From Chromera velia (lineage: Eukaryota > Sar > Chromeraceae): a DNA stretch of 15,438 nt. Positions 1-7,908 of the stretch are shown here, piece after piece; position 1 is the stretch's first letter; every line of letters starts with the position of its first letter. The position numbers and the translations under genes are program-made. Under the pieces are notes generated by a model. It was not told the origin of the DNA. It did not search any database and was given only the letters and a program-made list of their open reading frames with translations. The stretch covers positions 1-15,438 of the forward strand of contig JAHBMJ010002845.1 in NCBI GenBank assembly GCA_018398765.1, given 5' to 3'.

Positions 1-597
1 AAACAAAGATTGAGGCTTGAGGAACGACAGAAGAACGAGCCGAAGAAGCAGGTTGGTGGTAGCTCGACCTTCTCCAAACGAAACCGGGGGCAGGGGGGGG
101 AATGTGAAAGATACGCAGAAGCAGATGCACACGAAGAGGTGTGCCGTTCACTCACTTGTCCTTGTATGCCGGACTGATTTCGTATGTACTCTCTCCTCCG
201 ATCTTCTTCTTATCCATTTTGGCACTTCAGAGGCACACTCGGCAGCCCCTCTTCTGATCTTTTGGGGCACGCAGGGCCCTGCAACACCAGCCCGAAAAGG
301 GTGAAGTAAATTCTGTTGGAGTGTTTGTGGTAGTTCTGGAGAAGAAAGTATCAATCAATCGACTTCAACTGAATGTACGCACAACGTGACGCAACCGGTG
401 ATGCTTAGTGCGCACGGAGAATCGAATATATGTTCTAATCTGTTTGATGTCAAACAAGATCAAACACTGCATTGCGTCAATTGTCGGAAGATGTCGATCG
501 GACGCCAAATGACGCCAATCAATGATTGAACATGACTGATTCAGACATGATTCAGACTGAACAACACTGCATGCTTGAGCCATTTCTTTGCCTGCAT

Positions 598-625
598 GGG
601 CGCGGCGGCGGCGGCGGCGGCGCGA
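598..625. repeat. GGC trinucleotide microsatellite
   Basis: About seven consecutive GGC units lie inside a G+C-rich patch next to AT-rich DNA. It is a simple repeat and encodes an Arg run only in a spurious minus-strand frame. Confidence 0.85.
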
Positions 626-847
626 CGCGTTCTCAGTGCGTATATATGCATTATTAAAATATATCTTACGGGATACACCCAACCAGTTGGGTGAGTGCCT
701 CGGGGGGCCATTTAGGGGGTCGGCCATAATTTGATTGCATGTTGGGCATGTCTTGCCTGCAATGCATGCATGGGCAAATGGCGGGGGCCACGGCAACGTG
801 CGCAAAATATGCTTTTCGGGACCGCGCATGAACACATATGCAATTAA

Positions 848-952
848 CTCCGTGCGAGTTATACTGGAGGGGCACGTATCATGAAGAGCGAAGTATATAT
901 AATATTATAATGCGATCGCAGCTCCGTGCGAGTTGCTTGAGGGGCACATTTC
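848..952. repeat. Imperfect direct repeat around an AT-rich core
   Basis: The 13-base word CTCCGTGCGAGTT occurs at 848-860 and again at 922-934. In both copies it is followed within a few bases by GAGGGGCAC (867-875 and 939-947). The roughly 74-bp spacer includes an AT-rich stretch (GTATATATAATATTATAA). This is seen directly; the function is unknown. Confidence 0.7.
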
Positions 953-1066
953 GGAATTTGGGCGACACCGACCGTGACGGAGATCGACCGAACCGAATCC
1001 CCCCCCCCCAAAAAATGAAAAAATGCGTTATGCGGATGCGTGCGATCTCAGGGCCTCTCGGCTGAT

Positions 1067-1081
1067 CTCAGCAGAGCTGAG
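1067..1081. repeat. Perfect small hairpin
   Basis: CTCAGC, loop AGA, GCTGAG: a 6-bp perfect stem with a 3-base loop, in a stretch rich in CTCAG/CTGAG words just before an A15 run (1109-1123). No gene is adjacent, so a terminator role cannot be claimed. Confidence 0.45.
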
Positions 1082-1587
1082 CTGCCCCCCGAGGCGATAT
1101 CGCGTCGCAAAAAAAAAAAAAAACTGAAGCCCAGTGGCCATACCTGCCGGGGAAATGATTGAGGTGCGCTCGTTTTGTGCACACGTCCTCGCGGTATCAA
1201 AAATTTGTCACAGAGAAATTAATCTTAATTAGCCCAAATTTAGTAAAATTGATTTAGCCGCTGTCATAAGCCAGAAAAGCATCATAAAAAATCTGGGAGA
1301 ACTTTAAAGAGAACATTCTCATGTGGGAGATATAATGGGAAAACGAGGATTCACGAAGTCCTACAGTGAAATTATTGTTAATTTTAATACACCTCTTACG
1401 GCCCTGCTCCGGCCACTTCACTCATTCAGTTAATTCATTCCTTTTTGCCTCCACCCATAAGGAGTGTCAGTCATACATTGTCTGTCCATACAGAGCTCAC
1501 TTCAAGTAAGATTGTTCAAGCAACAATGTGTATTCGCAATGCGGAAGGTGGTTATACAGGTATGCATGGACCAATTAGAAGGGTCTG

Positions 1588-1607
1588 AAATTTTTGAGCT
1601 GGTTAAG
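1588..1607. repeat. Short dispersed repeat, copy 1
   Basis: AAATTTTTGAGCTGGTTAAG here recurs with one mismatch at 2685-2704 (AGCCGG for AGCTGG). Both copies are followed within a few bases by GTCTG. This suggests two fragments of one dispersed element about 1.1 kb apart. Confidence 0.5.
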
Positions 1608-2495
1608 CTGGTCTGCGTGATTCTAGCGGCGCCCAAGGCCCAGAAAGGCACCAAATTAGTCCCCAGAGGCCACTGAGTGCGTTGATGTAAGAATTTGGGC
1701 CAAAACTTTCCAGGGCCACTCTCAAAATCCCGAAATTGTGCTCAGAATGCTCAAAAAGTATACCAACACACAGAGAAGGGTCATTTCGTCCTCTCGTCCC
1801 TTCCTGTCTACCTTATTGTGTAGAGCAGTACCGATGGTCAAACTGGCACAATTCTGCTCCCCTAGTACTAGACAGCTTGCCTCTGTGTTGGGGTGAAATC
1901 TTGTGGCGCAGTTGATCTGCTTTGGCATGTCTGATAGCTCCAGTCTGAACCCGTCAGGAAAGTACCTCCCAGGCCTCCAAAGCAACTGTTACATTCCTTC
2001 TTTCTACCAGGAGGCCGCAGAATCGATCCCCAGCAATTTTGCCCAATGTCCTGTGTCTGTTGTCATCCTCCCAGGCCAGCGGGATAGGTTCTTGGTGAGT
2101 CCGCTGGTTGTGGGAAGGCGAGATTGTTTTGTCTTCCTGTTGTGGAGAATTGGTGTCTCAGGGGTATTAATCGACCTCTAGCTCCCCCAGTAAGTGGTTC
2201 TGTCCTGCTCTTTCCCTCCAGACAGGAGCATATGAGTGTTGAGCAGTACTTTTGTGCGATGGCTATAGGTTTGAAGTGCTCAAGAAGGGAAAAGCCCTTC
2301 CGGCAATTTGACATAGGGCGTTATCTGGAGTGTATCTTTCTGTTCATGAGCAGACTTGTCACTTAAAGTCCACAGTGCATCAACCATTCCTTATCCCCTG
2401 TTGGAACTAACTTACCTAGACCAGATGGAGCGTGTTGCTATGCATTTTATTATCATTGATGTACCACAGCCCTTTCTGAACTTCTGAGTCCAGGA

Positions 2496-2574
2496 AGGCC
2501 ACTTTGGCCTCTTTAGGTGTCAGACCTCAGACGTCCATTCTTTGGACTCCCTATGAGTTTGGGAGTCGTTTTTT
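2496..2574 (+). other. Two hairpins followed by a T6 run
   Basis: The first hairpin is AGGCC-ACTTT-GGCCT (2496-2510). The second is GACTCCC (2545-2551), a 9-base loop, then GGGAGTC (2561-2567), followed by G and T6 (2569-2574). A GC-rich stem ending in a T run looks like a factor-independent or RNA polymerase III-type terminator. No known RNA gene was recognised upstream, so this could be the 3' end of a small RNA or chance. Confidence 0.35.
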
Positions 2575-2680
2575 CTACACCAAGCAGCTAGAGAGAGTCT
2601 AGAGAGGCAAACTGACGTCTCCTAGGGTCGTTGCTTTGAGTTTAGGAGGGAAAAGGGAACATAGGGCTGTTTCTTTTCCC

Positions 2681-2704
2681 CTCAAAATTTTTGAGCCGGT
2701 TAAG
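2681..2704. repeat. Short dispersed repeat, copy 2, with palindrome
   Basis: CTCAAAATTTTTGAG (2681-2695) is palindromic: two 7-base arms around one central base. The segment from 2685 repeats the word at 1588-1607 with one mismatch. Confidence 0.5.
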
Positions 2705-2708
2705 GTCT

Positions 2709-2755
2709 GGCGGCGGGTTCTAAGTGGTCCATGCACATCTGTATAACCCGCCGCC
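2709..2755. repeat. 11-bp perfect GC-rich inverted repeat
   Basis: GGCGGCGGGTT at 2709-2719 pairs perfectly with AACCCGCCGCC at 2745-2755 across a 25-base loop. Nine of the eleven pairs are G-C, so a stable hairpin is expected in single-stranded form. It lies just after the dispersed repeat at 2681-2704, which suggests one structured element. Confidence 0.7.
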
Positions 2756-3326
2756 GCGTTGCGTTGAGTCCGAATTTGTTTGCATGGATGCGCATGGATG
2801 TAGCCAGTTGGGGACATCCATTCTGTATCGCACATGATACGCCCGACTCCTCTATCTACCTGCCACAAATCAAACGCGACAGCGCGCCGCATTGGCACAC
2901 CATTGCATACATATTATTTTCACTCCTACTAATACCTAGTACCTACAAAGGAGGAAGTTTATTGATGTTTTGATGACATTATGATTCATGTACACCGTAC
3001 ACAGTACGCTGATATACACCGATCACATCTTAAATCTTCTCAAATCTATAGTTTAAGCCGTCATACGTTATTTTCCTCCCCCCATACTCCCCTCAAGAAC
3101 AGAAGGAAGAGACGAGAGATACATAGGCCAGATGCTAGGAACAAACTTTAAGTTAATACCTTTTTTTAAGAACAGAGTTTAGCCATTTTATATTAAGATC
3201 CCCCCTAATACTCCCAATCAGAGTTAACCAGAGTTATAAAGTGTAAGAAAATAGTGACATAGAATACATACAGGAATTTTTTTACCTTAATTAAAGCTCA
3301 AATTAAGCAAATAAAGTTACATTCAA

Positions 3327-3342
3327 ATCATGCACTAGCTGC
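3327..3342 (+). repeat. 16-bp inverted repeat, left arm
   Basis: ATCATGCACTAGCTGC here is the exact reverse complement of 7139-7154, so the two arms bracket the PPR gene at about 3.8 kb. The left arm is also part of a local hairpin (CATGCA, 8-base loop, TGCATG, 3329-3348). Confidence 0.6.
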
Positions 3343-3436
3343 TGCATGACTGGCAACTTCAGTGGGCCTCAAGGGTAGGGTTTGATACCTTAATTAGTGT
3401 ACTACTAAGCTAAGGAATACTTCGCCTTGCTAGCTC

Positions 3437-3488
3437 GATCTGGTAATATATGGCGATCTGGCAACATATGGCAACAGATGGATATGGC
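3437..3488. repeat. 18-bp short tandem repeat
   Basis: GATCTGGTAATATATGGC (3437-3454) is followed directly by GATCTGGCAACATATGGC (3455-3472), with two differences, and by a degenerate third unit ending ATATGGC (3473-3488). Confidence 0.75.
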
Positions 3489-3602
3489 GGGAACGCCCAA
3501 AGTAGAACGAATCCATCAATCAATCAATCATTCAAATCAAATATAATCAAATAAAACGTTGTCACTAGCTAAATATGAATGAATGAATAAATGAATGACT
3601 AA

Positions 3603-3626
3603 GCCAGGTGGAGCCAAGCTCCTGGC
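3603..3626. repeat. Hairpin
   Basis: GCCAGG at 3603-3608 pairs with CCTGGC at 3621-3626, with an inner GAGC/GCTC pairing possible. It sits just after a GAAT-type tetranucleotide run. No function can be assigned. Confidence 0.4.
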
Positions 3627-4249
3627 AGTCTATGAGCATGCACACTTTGTCAAGATCCTAGCTCTATCAAAGAAGAGACGGTAGGTTCAACGAAGACTGA
3701 TTCACTGTGGATGAATGATTAACTGGATTCAGAAGGAAGCTTAAATCTGAAAGGGGAAATTCAAAAAACACTGTGAGGCGGACAATATGACTGTACTTAC
3801 AGCGCAGGACCTGGTATACGAAAAAAGAAATACAAACAAGTTAGAATACTGTTAAAGTGAGACCGAAAACAACTAAAACAGACAGCCTTGAGTCAGAACC
3901 ATGTCACAAAGCTGGTATCGACTTCCTTTCCTTCTTTCTTGCGCCCCTTCTCCTCCAAAATTTGGAGCAGCGCAGCCCGTGCGCGAACCGCTCGAGCTAC
4001 TGAATATTTCTTTCATCCTATGGAAAAAAAAAATGGTGGCCACGTATACATAATGGCGTACATTATATTTTTTTTATATGTATATAGAAGTTACATGCAT
4101 GCAGTCATATTGCAGTGCAATGACTACTAATTATCAAACGTTGATTTCGATGGCTACTGTAAAGAAACGAGTAAAGGAATTCAAATGCTTCTACAAATTA
4201 GCTCATCAATTAAAGTTCTAACTTCAAACTCGTTCACACTTGTATCATG

Positions 4250-6376
4250 CTACACATCACCCGAATTTTCACCCGAATCCGGAGCCTTCTCTAAGGCTCT
4301 GATCAATGCGTTGAAGGTAGATTTGTTAGTTTTGACCCCTCTACGTTTCATCTGCCCCAACACCTCAAGTGCCCTCTCCCATTGGCTCCCCCCCGGAGCA
4401 TTCTCCAGCGCTCTGATCAACACGTTGAATGTAATTGTATCAGGCTTGACTCCTCTGCGCTCCATCTCCTCAAACACCTCAAGTGCCCTCTCCCACTGAA
4501 TACCTCCCGGAGCCCTCTCCATCGTACTGATCAACGCGCTGAAAGTAATCATGTTAGGCTCGACTCCTCTATGCTCCATCTCCTTAAACACCTCAAGTAC
4601 CCTCGCCCACTGACTGCCCCCCGGAGCCTTCTCCATCGCACTGATCAATGCGTTAAATGTAACTGGATTAGTCTCGACTCCTCTACGCTTCATATCCTCA
4701 AACACCTCAAGTGCCCTCTCCCACCTACTGCCCCCCGGAGCCTTCTTCATTGCACTAATCAACGCGTTGAATGTAATTGTATCAGACTCGACTCCTCTGC
4801 GCTCCATCTCCTCAAACACCTCAAGTGCCCTCTCCCACTGACTGCCCCCCGGAGCCTTCTCCATCGCACTGATCAACGCGCTGAAGCAAAAGACATCAGG
4901 CTTGACTCCTCTACGCTTCATCTGCCCAAACACGGCAAGTGCCCTCTCCCACTGACTCCCCCCCGGAGCCTTCTCCATCGCACTGATCAACGCGTTGAAT
5001 GTAATTGTATCAGGCTCGACTCCTCTGCTATCCATCTCCGCAAACACCTCAAGTGCCCTCTCCCACTGACTACCCCCCGGAGCCTCCTCCATCGCCCTGA
5101 TCAATGCGTTGAAAGTAACGGTGTCAGGCTCGACTCCTCTACGCTCCATCTCCGCAAACACCTCAAGTGCCCTCTCCCACTGGCTCCCCCCCGGAGCTTT
5201 CTCCATCGCACTAATCAACGCGTTGAAAGTAACCATGTTAGGCTCGACTCCTCTGCTATCCATCTCCGCAAACACCTCAAGTGCCCTCTCCCATTGACTA
5301 CCCCCCGGAGCCTTCTCCATCGCACTGATGAATGCGTCAAATGTAATTGTATCAGGCTCCACTCGTCTGCGCTCCATCTCCTCAAACACCTCAAGTGCCC
5401 TCTCCCACTGACTACCCCCCGGAGCCTTCTCCACCGCACTGATCAATGCGTTAAATGTAACTGGATTAGGCTCGACTCCTTTACGCTTCATATCCTTAAA
5501 CACCTCAAGTGCTCTCTCCCACTGGCTCCCCCCCGGAGCTTTCTCCATCGCACTGATCAACGCGCTGAAGCAAAAGACATCAGGCTCGACTCCTCTATGC
5601 TCCATCTTCTCAAACGCCTCAAGTGCCCTCTCCCACTGACTACCCCCCGGAGACTTCTTCATCGCACTGATCAACGCGCTGAAGCAAAAGACATCAGGCT
5701 CCACTCCTCTACGCTCCATCTCCGCAAACACCTCAAGTGCCCTCTCCCACTGACTACCCCCCGGAGCCTTCTCCATCGCACTGATCAACGCGCTGAAAGT
5801 AACCGTGTTAGGCTGGACTCCTTTACGCTTCATCTCATTAAACACCTCAAGTGCCCTCTCCCACTGGCTCCCCCCCGGAGCTTTCTCCATCGCACTGATC
5901 AACGCGCTGAAGCAAAAGACATCAGGCTCGACTCCTCTGGGCTCCATCTCCGCAAACACCTCAAGTGCCCTCGCCCACTGGCTGCCCCCCGGAGCTTTCT
6001 CCATGGCACTGATCAACGCGCTGAAGCAAAAGACATTAGGCTCGACTTCTGCACGTACCATGTCCTTAAACATTTCTAGTGCCCTCTCCCATCTACTGCC
6101 CCCGGGCGCCTTGCTTAAACAACTCAACAGTGTGCTGAATACAAAGACGTTCGGCCTCAATCCTTTGCTCTTTAGCTCCTCAAAAAGTGACAAGGCGTCT
6201 TTCCACCTTCCATGGCGGCCTGTCTCTTTGATTCGCCTTGTGTACCCGGGAAGAATTTGTTTTTCTGCGCTCATGCTTCGCCACCGTTCGGCCCCTTTTG
6301 CTTTGCTGTTACTCTTCATTCGGGTCCCAGCCCCTGATGACCTTCGTCCCTTCCTCTGCTGAGCATTCTCGCTCAT
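4250..6376 (-). CDS. Pentatricopeptide-repeat (PPR) protein with expanded 38-residue motifs
   Basis: This is a helical-repeat RNA-binding protein of the PPR family, which acts in organellar RNA processing, stability or translation. Starting at the first in-frame ATG (6376-6374) gives 708 residues and a TAG stop. After a basic, Ser/Arg/Lys-rich N-terminal part comes one canonical 35-residue motif (codons about 6253-6149, GRWKDALSLFEEL core). Sixteen tandem 38-residue motifs follow (4325-6148, 114 bp each; consensus FSALISAMEKAPGGSQWERA then LEVFAEMERRGVEPD), and then a truncated one. The extra three residues fall in the turn between the two helices (KAPGGSQW). Motif residue 5 is S or N (D once) and the last residue is D or N, matching the RNA-reading positions of the PPR code. 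There is no C-terminal E, DYW or SMR domain. The frame stays open to 6703 without another ATG, so a 5' exon is likely. The product is probably organellar; the exact RNA target is unknown. Confidence 0.9.
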   Translation of the reverse strand: MSENAQQRKGRRSSGAGTRMKSNSKAKGAERWRSMSAEKQILPGYTRRIKETGRHGRWKDALSLFEELKSKGLRPNVFVFSTLLSCLSKAPGGSRWERALEMFKDMVRAEVEPNVFCFSALISAMEKAPGGSQWARALEVFAEMEPRGVEPDVFCFSALISAMEKAPGGSQWERALEVFNEMKRKGVQPNTVTFSALISAMEKAPGGSQWERALEVFAEMERRGVEPDVFCFSALISAMKKSPGGSQWERALEAFEKMEHRGVEPDVFCFSALISAMEKAPGGSQWERALEVFKDMKRKGVEPNPVTFNALISAVEKAPGGSQWERALEVFEEMERRRVEPDTITFDAFISAMEKAPGGSQWERALEVFAEMDSRGVEPNMVTFNALISAMEKAPGGSQWERALEVFAEMERRGVEPDTVTFNALIRAMEEAPGGSQWERALEVFAEMDSRGVEPDTITFNALISAMEKAPGGSQWERALAVFGQMKRRGVKPDVFCFSALISAMEKAPGGSQWERALEVFEEMERRGVESDTITFNALISAMKKAPGGSRWERALEVFEDMKRRGVETNPVTFNALISAMEKAPGGSQWARVLEVFKEMEHRGVEPNMITFSALISTMERAPGGIQWERALEVFEEMERRGVKPDTITFNVLIRALENAPGGSQWERALEVLGQMKRRGVKTNKSTFNALIRALEKAPDSGENSGDV
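4325..6148 (-). repeat. 16 x 114-bp tandem array inside the PPR gene
   Basis: Sixteen uninterrupted 114-bp units encode the sixteen 38-residue PPR motifs. The core of each unit (LISAMEKAPGGSQWERALEV) is nearly invariant at DNA level. Differences cluster at motif residues 1-3, 5, 28-33 and 36-38. The period is a multiple of three and the units are alike, so the opposite strand also stays open for 565 codons; that frame is a by-product and not a gene. Such homogeneity suggests recent expansion by unequal crossing-over or gene conversion. Confidence 0.9.
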
Positions 6377-6907
6377 CTGAGTGTCTTCCACTTTCCCCCC
6401 TCTCGTAGAATCATGCCCCCTTCGCACCTCTTTGACTACAGGGTGTCTGTTCTTCCCAACAGAAGCTTGGCCTGAAAACTGCCTCCTTCTTCCTTTCCCA
6501 ACCGAATCAGACCCAGCGCGCCTTTTGACACCAGGCGCCTCTAACTTGCCTCTGGGCTTGGAGGAGACGGGTCGCTCTGCACTTTCTGCCCCTTGCTCAT
6601 TCGTCGAGCGAGACGGCAACCGCCTTCCATCCAATCCAACAACAGTGCACCCCTCTCTTGTGGTGAAGGAACAGCAATGCCTCTTTCGATTCGAGACCCA
6701 ACGTCAGAATGGAGGCTTCAGGCTCACAGGTGCAAAGGAAGCCGACACCAGAAAGCCGGAGGGGACAGACCCTGAGGCTCTACAATTAGGCATTGAGACG
6801 GCTGCTAACGGTGCCAGAGCAATGGAAAGCAAAACAAAAAGAGGCTTCCAACTCAACGGAGAGAATGCTTGTGAGCGGAGCTCGCAGCATAGACCGAGCA
6901 AGGTCAT
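6377..6907 (-). other. Possible 5' extension of the PPR gene with a small intron
   Basis: The PPR frame is open from 6703 down to the ATG at 6376 and encodes basic, Ser-rich sequence, but has no ATG there. In the same frame, just above a single TGA at 6706-6704, another open stretch begins with ATG at 6907-6905. It contains a hydrophobic segment (PLFVLLSIALAPLAAVS) followed by Ser/Ala-rich sequence, like a signal peptide plus transit peptide. A donor GTGAGC starting at 6727 and an acceptor ACAAGAGAG ending at 6653 would remove exactly 75 nt, including the TGA, and keep the frame. This gives a complete 860-residue model. The splice sites are plausible but unproven, and a chance open frame remains possible. 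Confidence 0.35.
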
Positions 6908-7138
6908 GCTTGGCCTACACTCCTGCAACCTCAGGAACCAATCAAATGGGACATTGCAGTGACGTCTTCTGATCGCTTCAATGAGTTGCGCACATGATCA
7001 CGACTGATCCGTGACTGTTGGCGTTTGCGTTTTCATTTCAAAATGAAGCAACATAGCAGAGGAAGCAAACAAGGACTCGAGTCCTACCTGGAGGCCCTTG
7101 GCAGAACTGGGGACATGTGCTGTGCAATGCTGTGCATG

Positions 7139-7154
7139 GCAGCTAGTGCATGAT
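7139..7154 (-). repeat. 16-bp inverted repeat, right arm
   Basis: GCAGCTAGTGCATGAT is the exact reverse complement of 3327-3342. With that copy it brackets the PPR gene. Confidence 0.6.
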
Positions 7155-7327
7155 GGCACTGCCACATTCGGCCATACTCACGCCACACTCGGCAAATCTC
7201 GGCAATGCTCGGCCCCTCATGCGTGTAGACGGCCGGCGCGAGCCTAGCTGCACAGTCTGAGACGGCGTCGCTAAGCCGTGTGATGATGATTCTGCTCTTG
7301 ATTGAATTCGGGGTCTGCGCGGACCGC

Positions 7328-7348
7328 GGCGGCGAACCCTTCGCCGCC
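7328..7348. repeat. Perfect 9-bp-stem hairpin
   Basis: GGCGGCGAA, loop CCC, TTCGCCGCC: a perfect 9-bp stem with a 3-base loop in a G+C-rich patch (GGTCTGCGCGGACCGCGG lies just before it). It is about 0.4 kb upstream of the possible PPR start and could act in a leader RNA or simply be a structured GC island. No function is shown. Confidence 0.6.
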
Positions 7349-7583
7349 TCCCCGCATTGCCAATGCTCTATTAATACAATGCGCTCTTCTTTATACTTCT
7401 TTGCACCAAAAAAAAATTAAAGATCCTTAAATATGTATGTTTTTACATGTTTCGCTGTGTTTTGATAAGTCTGTGATAATATAGTCTTTGAATTACTGTG
7501 AATGGTTTGCCGTGGGGGTGGTACCGCTGGGCTGCAGGAATATAAGTTTGGGAAGTCGCTCATACCCGGCATATTAGTCACCT

Positions 7584-7588
7584 ATAGT
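7584..7588. repeat. Target-site duplication, left copy (ATAGT)
   Basis: ATAGT directly precedes the left LTR and recurs directly after the right LTR at 13361-13365. Five bases is the usual duplication length for Ty3/gypsy integration. Confidence 0.8.
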
Positions 7589-7908
7589 CGTTACGTTGTG
7601 GCTTGTACGGCAACTTGATCACCCGCCAAACTTGCTAGAACTGGGACTGGGAAACTAACTTCGCAATACTAAGCCCGGCCGGCATTAATTAAGTGTACTA
7701 AGAGAATTAAGTAACAGACTGACAATACAGAGAAAGAAATAATAGACTTGCAATACAGAAATAAATAGAAGCATGCCGTACAGTCTTCGTCCATCTGTAT
7801 CGCTTGAATGGAGTCCTTGGAAGTGAACTCTGACTAACAGACTTAAGGAGGTAAGGTACGATAAGTCTCCAACTAGACTACGTTCTTAGTTTAGGAGGAA
7901 ATCTGACG
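7589..7908 (+). repeat. Left (5') LTR
   Basis: The 320 bp match 13041-13360 at all but 10 positions. It begins CGTTACG and ends CTGACG, so the termini are CG...CG with a short CGT/ACG inverted pair instead of the usual TG...CA. An AATAAA polyadenylation-type signal lies at 7760-7765. No clear TATA box was found. Confidence 0.93.

Larger units (their letters stand above)
1..1460. other. Gene-poor region, no supported gene
   Basis: No reading frame here has recognisable protein motifs. The longest frame on the minus strand (about 365-835) owes part of its length to an Arg run made by a GGC/GCC microsatellite. The region holds a GGC run, a C run near 1000, an A15 run at 1109-1123, a perfect small hairpin and an imperfect direct repeat, listed separately. 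It is best read as intergenic DNA. Confidence 0.6.
1461..2900. other. Region with relic-like segments, no supported gene
   Basis: Open frames here are short and lack recognisable domains. The part from about 1903 to 2366 contains splice-like signals: a GTGAGT at 2095, a pyrimidine-rich TTTCCCTCCAG ending at 2221 and another GTAAGT at 2190. Joining them does not yield a convincing continuous frame (the 2095-2221 join runs into TGA within seven codons). It may be a decayed gene or mobile-element relic. The inverted repeats in the second half are listed separately. Confidence 0.4.
2901..4249. other. AT-rich region downstream of the PPR gene
   Basis: No coding region is supported. The stretch contains the 18-bp tandem repeat at 3437-3488, ATCA-type (about 3511-3531) and GAAT-type (about 3577-3598) tetranucleotide runs, a hairpin at 3603-3626, a palindrome CTCCAAA-A-TTTGGAG near 3951-3965 and one arm of a distant inverted repeat (3327-3342). 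The last part should include the 3' untranslated region of the minus-strand PPR gene. I found no clear AATAAA there. Confidence 0.5.
6908..7583. other. Intergenic region between PPR gene and retrotransposon
   Basis: No coding region is supported. On the PPR side there is a CCAAT (6938-6942) and a TGACGTC (6960-6966), which could belong to a minus-strand promoter, though such short words are weak evidence. The stretch near 7185-7215 repeats CTCGGC several times. A perfect hairpin lies at 7328-7348 and one arm of a distant inverted repeat at 7139-7154. The retrotransposon target begins at 7584. Confidence 0.45.

Noticed and set aside
365-835. 156-codon minus-strand frame with a poly-Arg run
   Set aside because: The Arg run comes from the GGC microsatellite, the composition is not protein-like, and there is no motif.
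1903-2366. Two overlapping plus-strand frames with GT/AG splice-like signals between them
   Set aside because: The obvious joins (2095-2221, 2190-2221) do not give a continuous frame: the first meets TGA within a few codons and the second shifts phase. No domain was recognised, so it is noted only as a possible relic.
2681-2712. U5 snRNA-like 3' end (AATTTTTGAGCC resembles an Sm site)
   Set aside because: No conserved U5 loop (GCCTTTTAC) or matching stem lies upstream, and a second copy of the word at 1588 also lacks them.
4382-6079. 565-codon open frame on the plus strand through the PPR array
   Set aside because: It is the antisense of the 114-bp PPR repeats. Because the period is a multiple of three, one stop-free unit makes the whole array stop-free. 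Its Leu/His/Arg/Pro-rich repeats match no family, while the minus strand is a clear PPR protein.
6381-6962. 193-codon plus-strand open frame over the PPR 5' region
   Set aside because: It overlaps, antisense, the basic N-terminal part of the PPR gene and has no recognisable domain or repeat.
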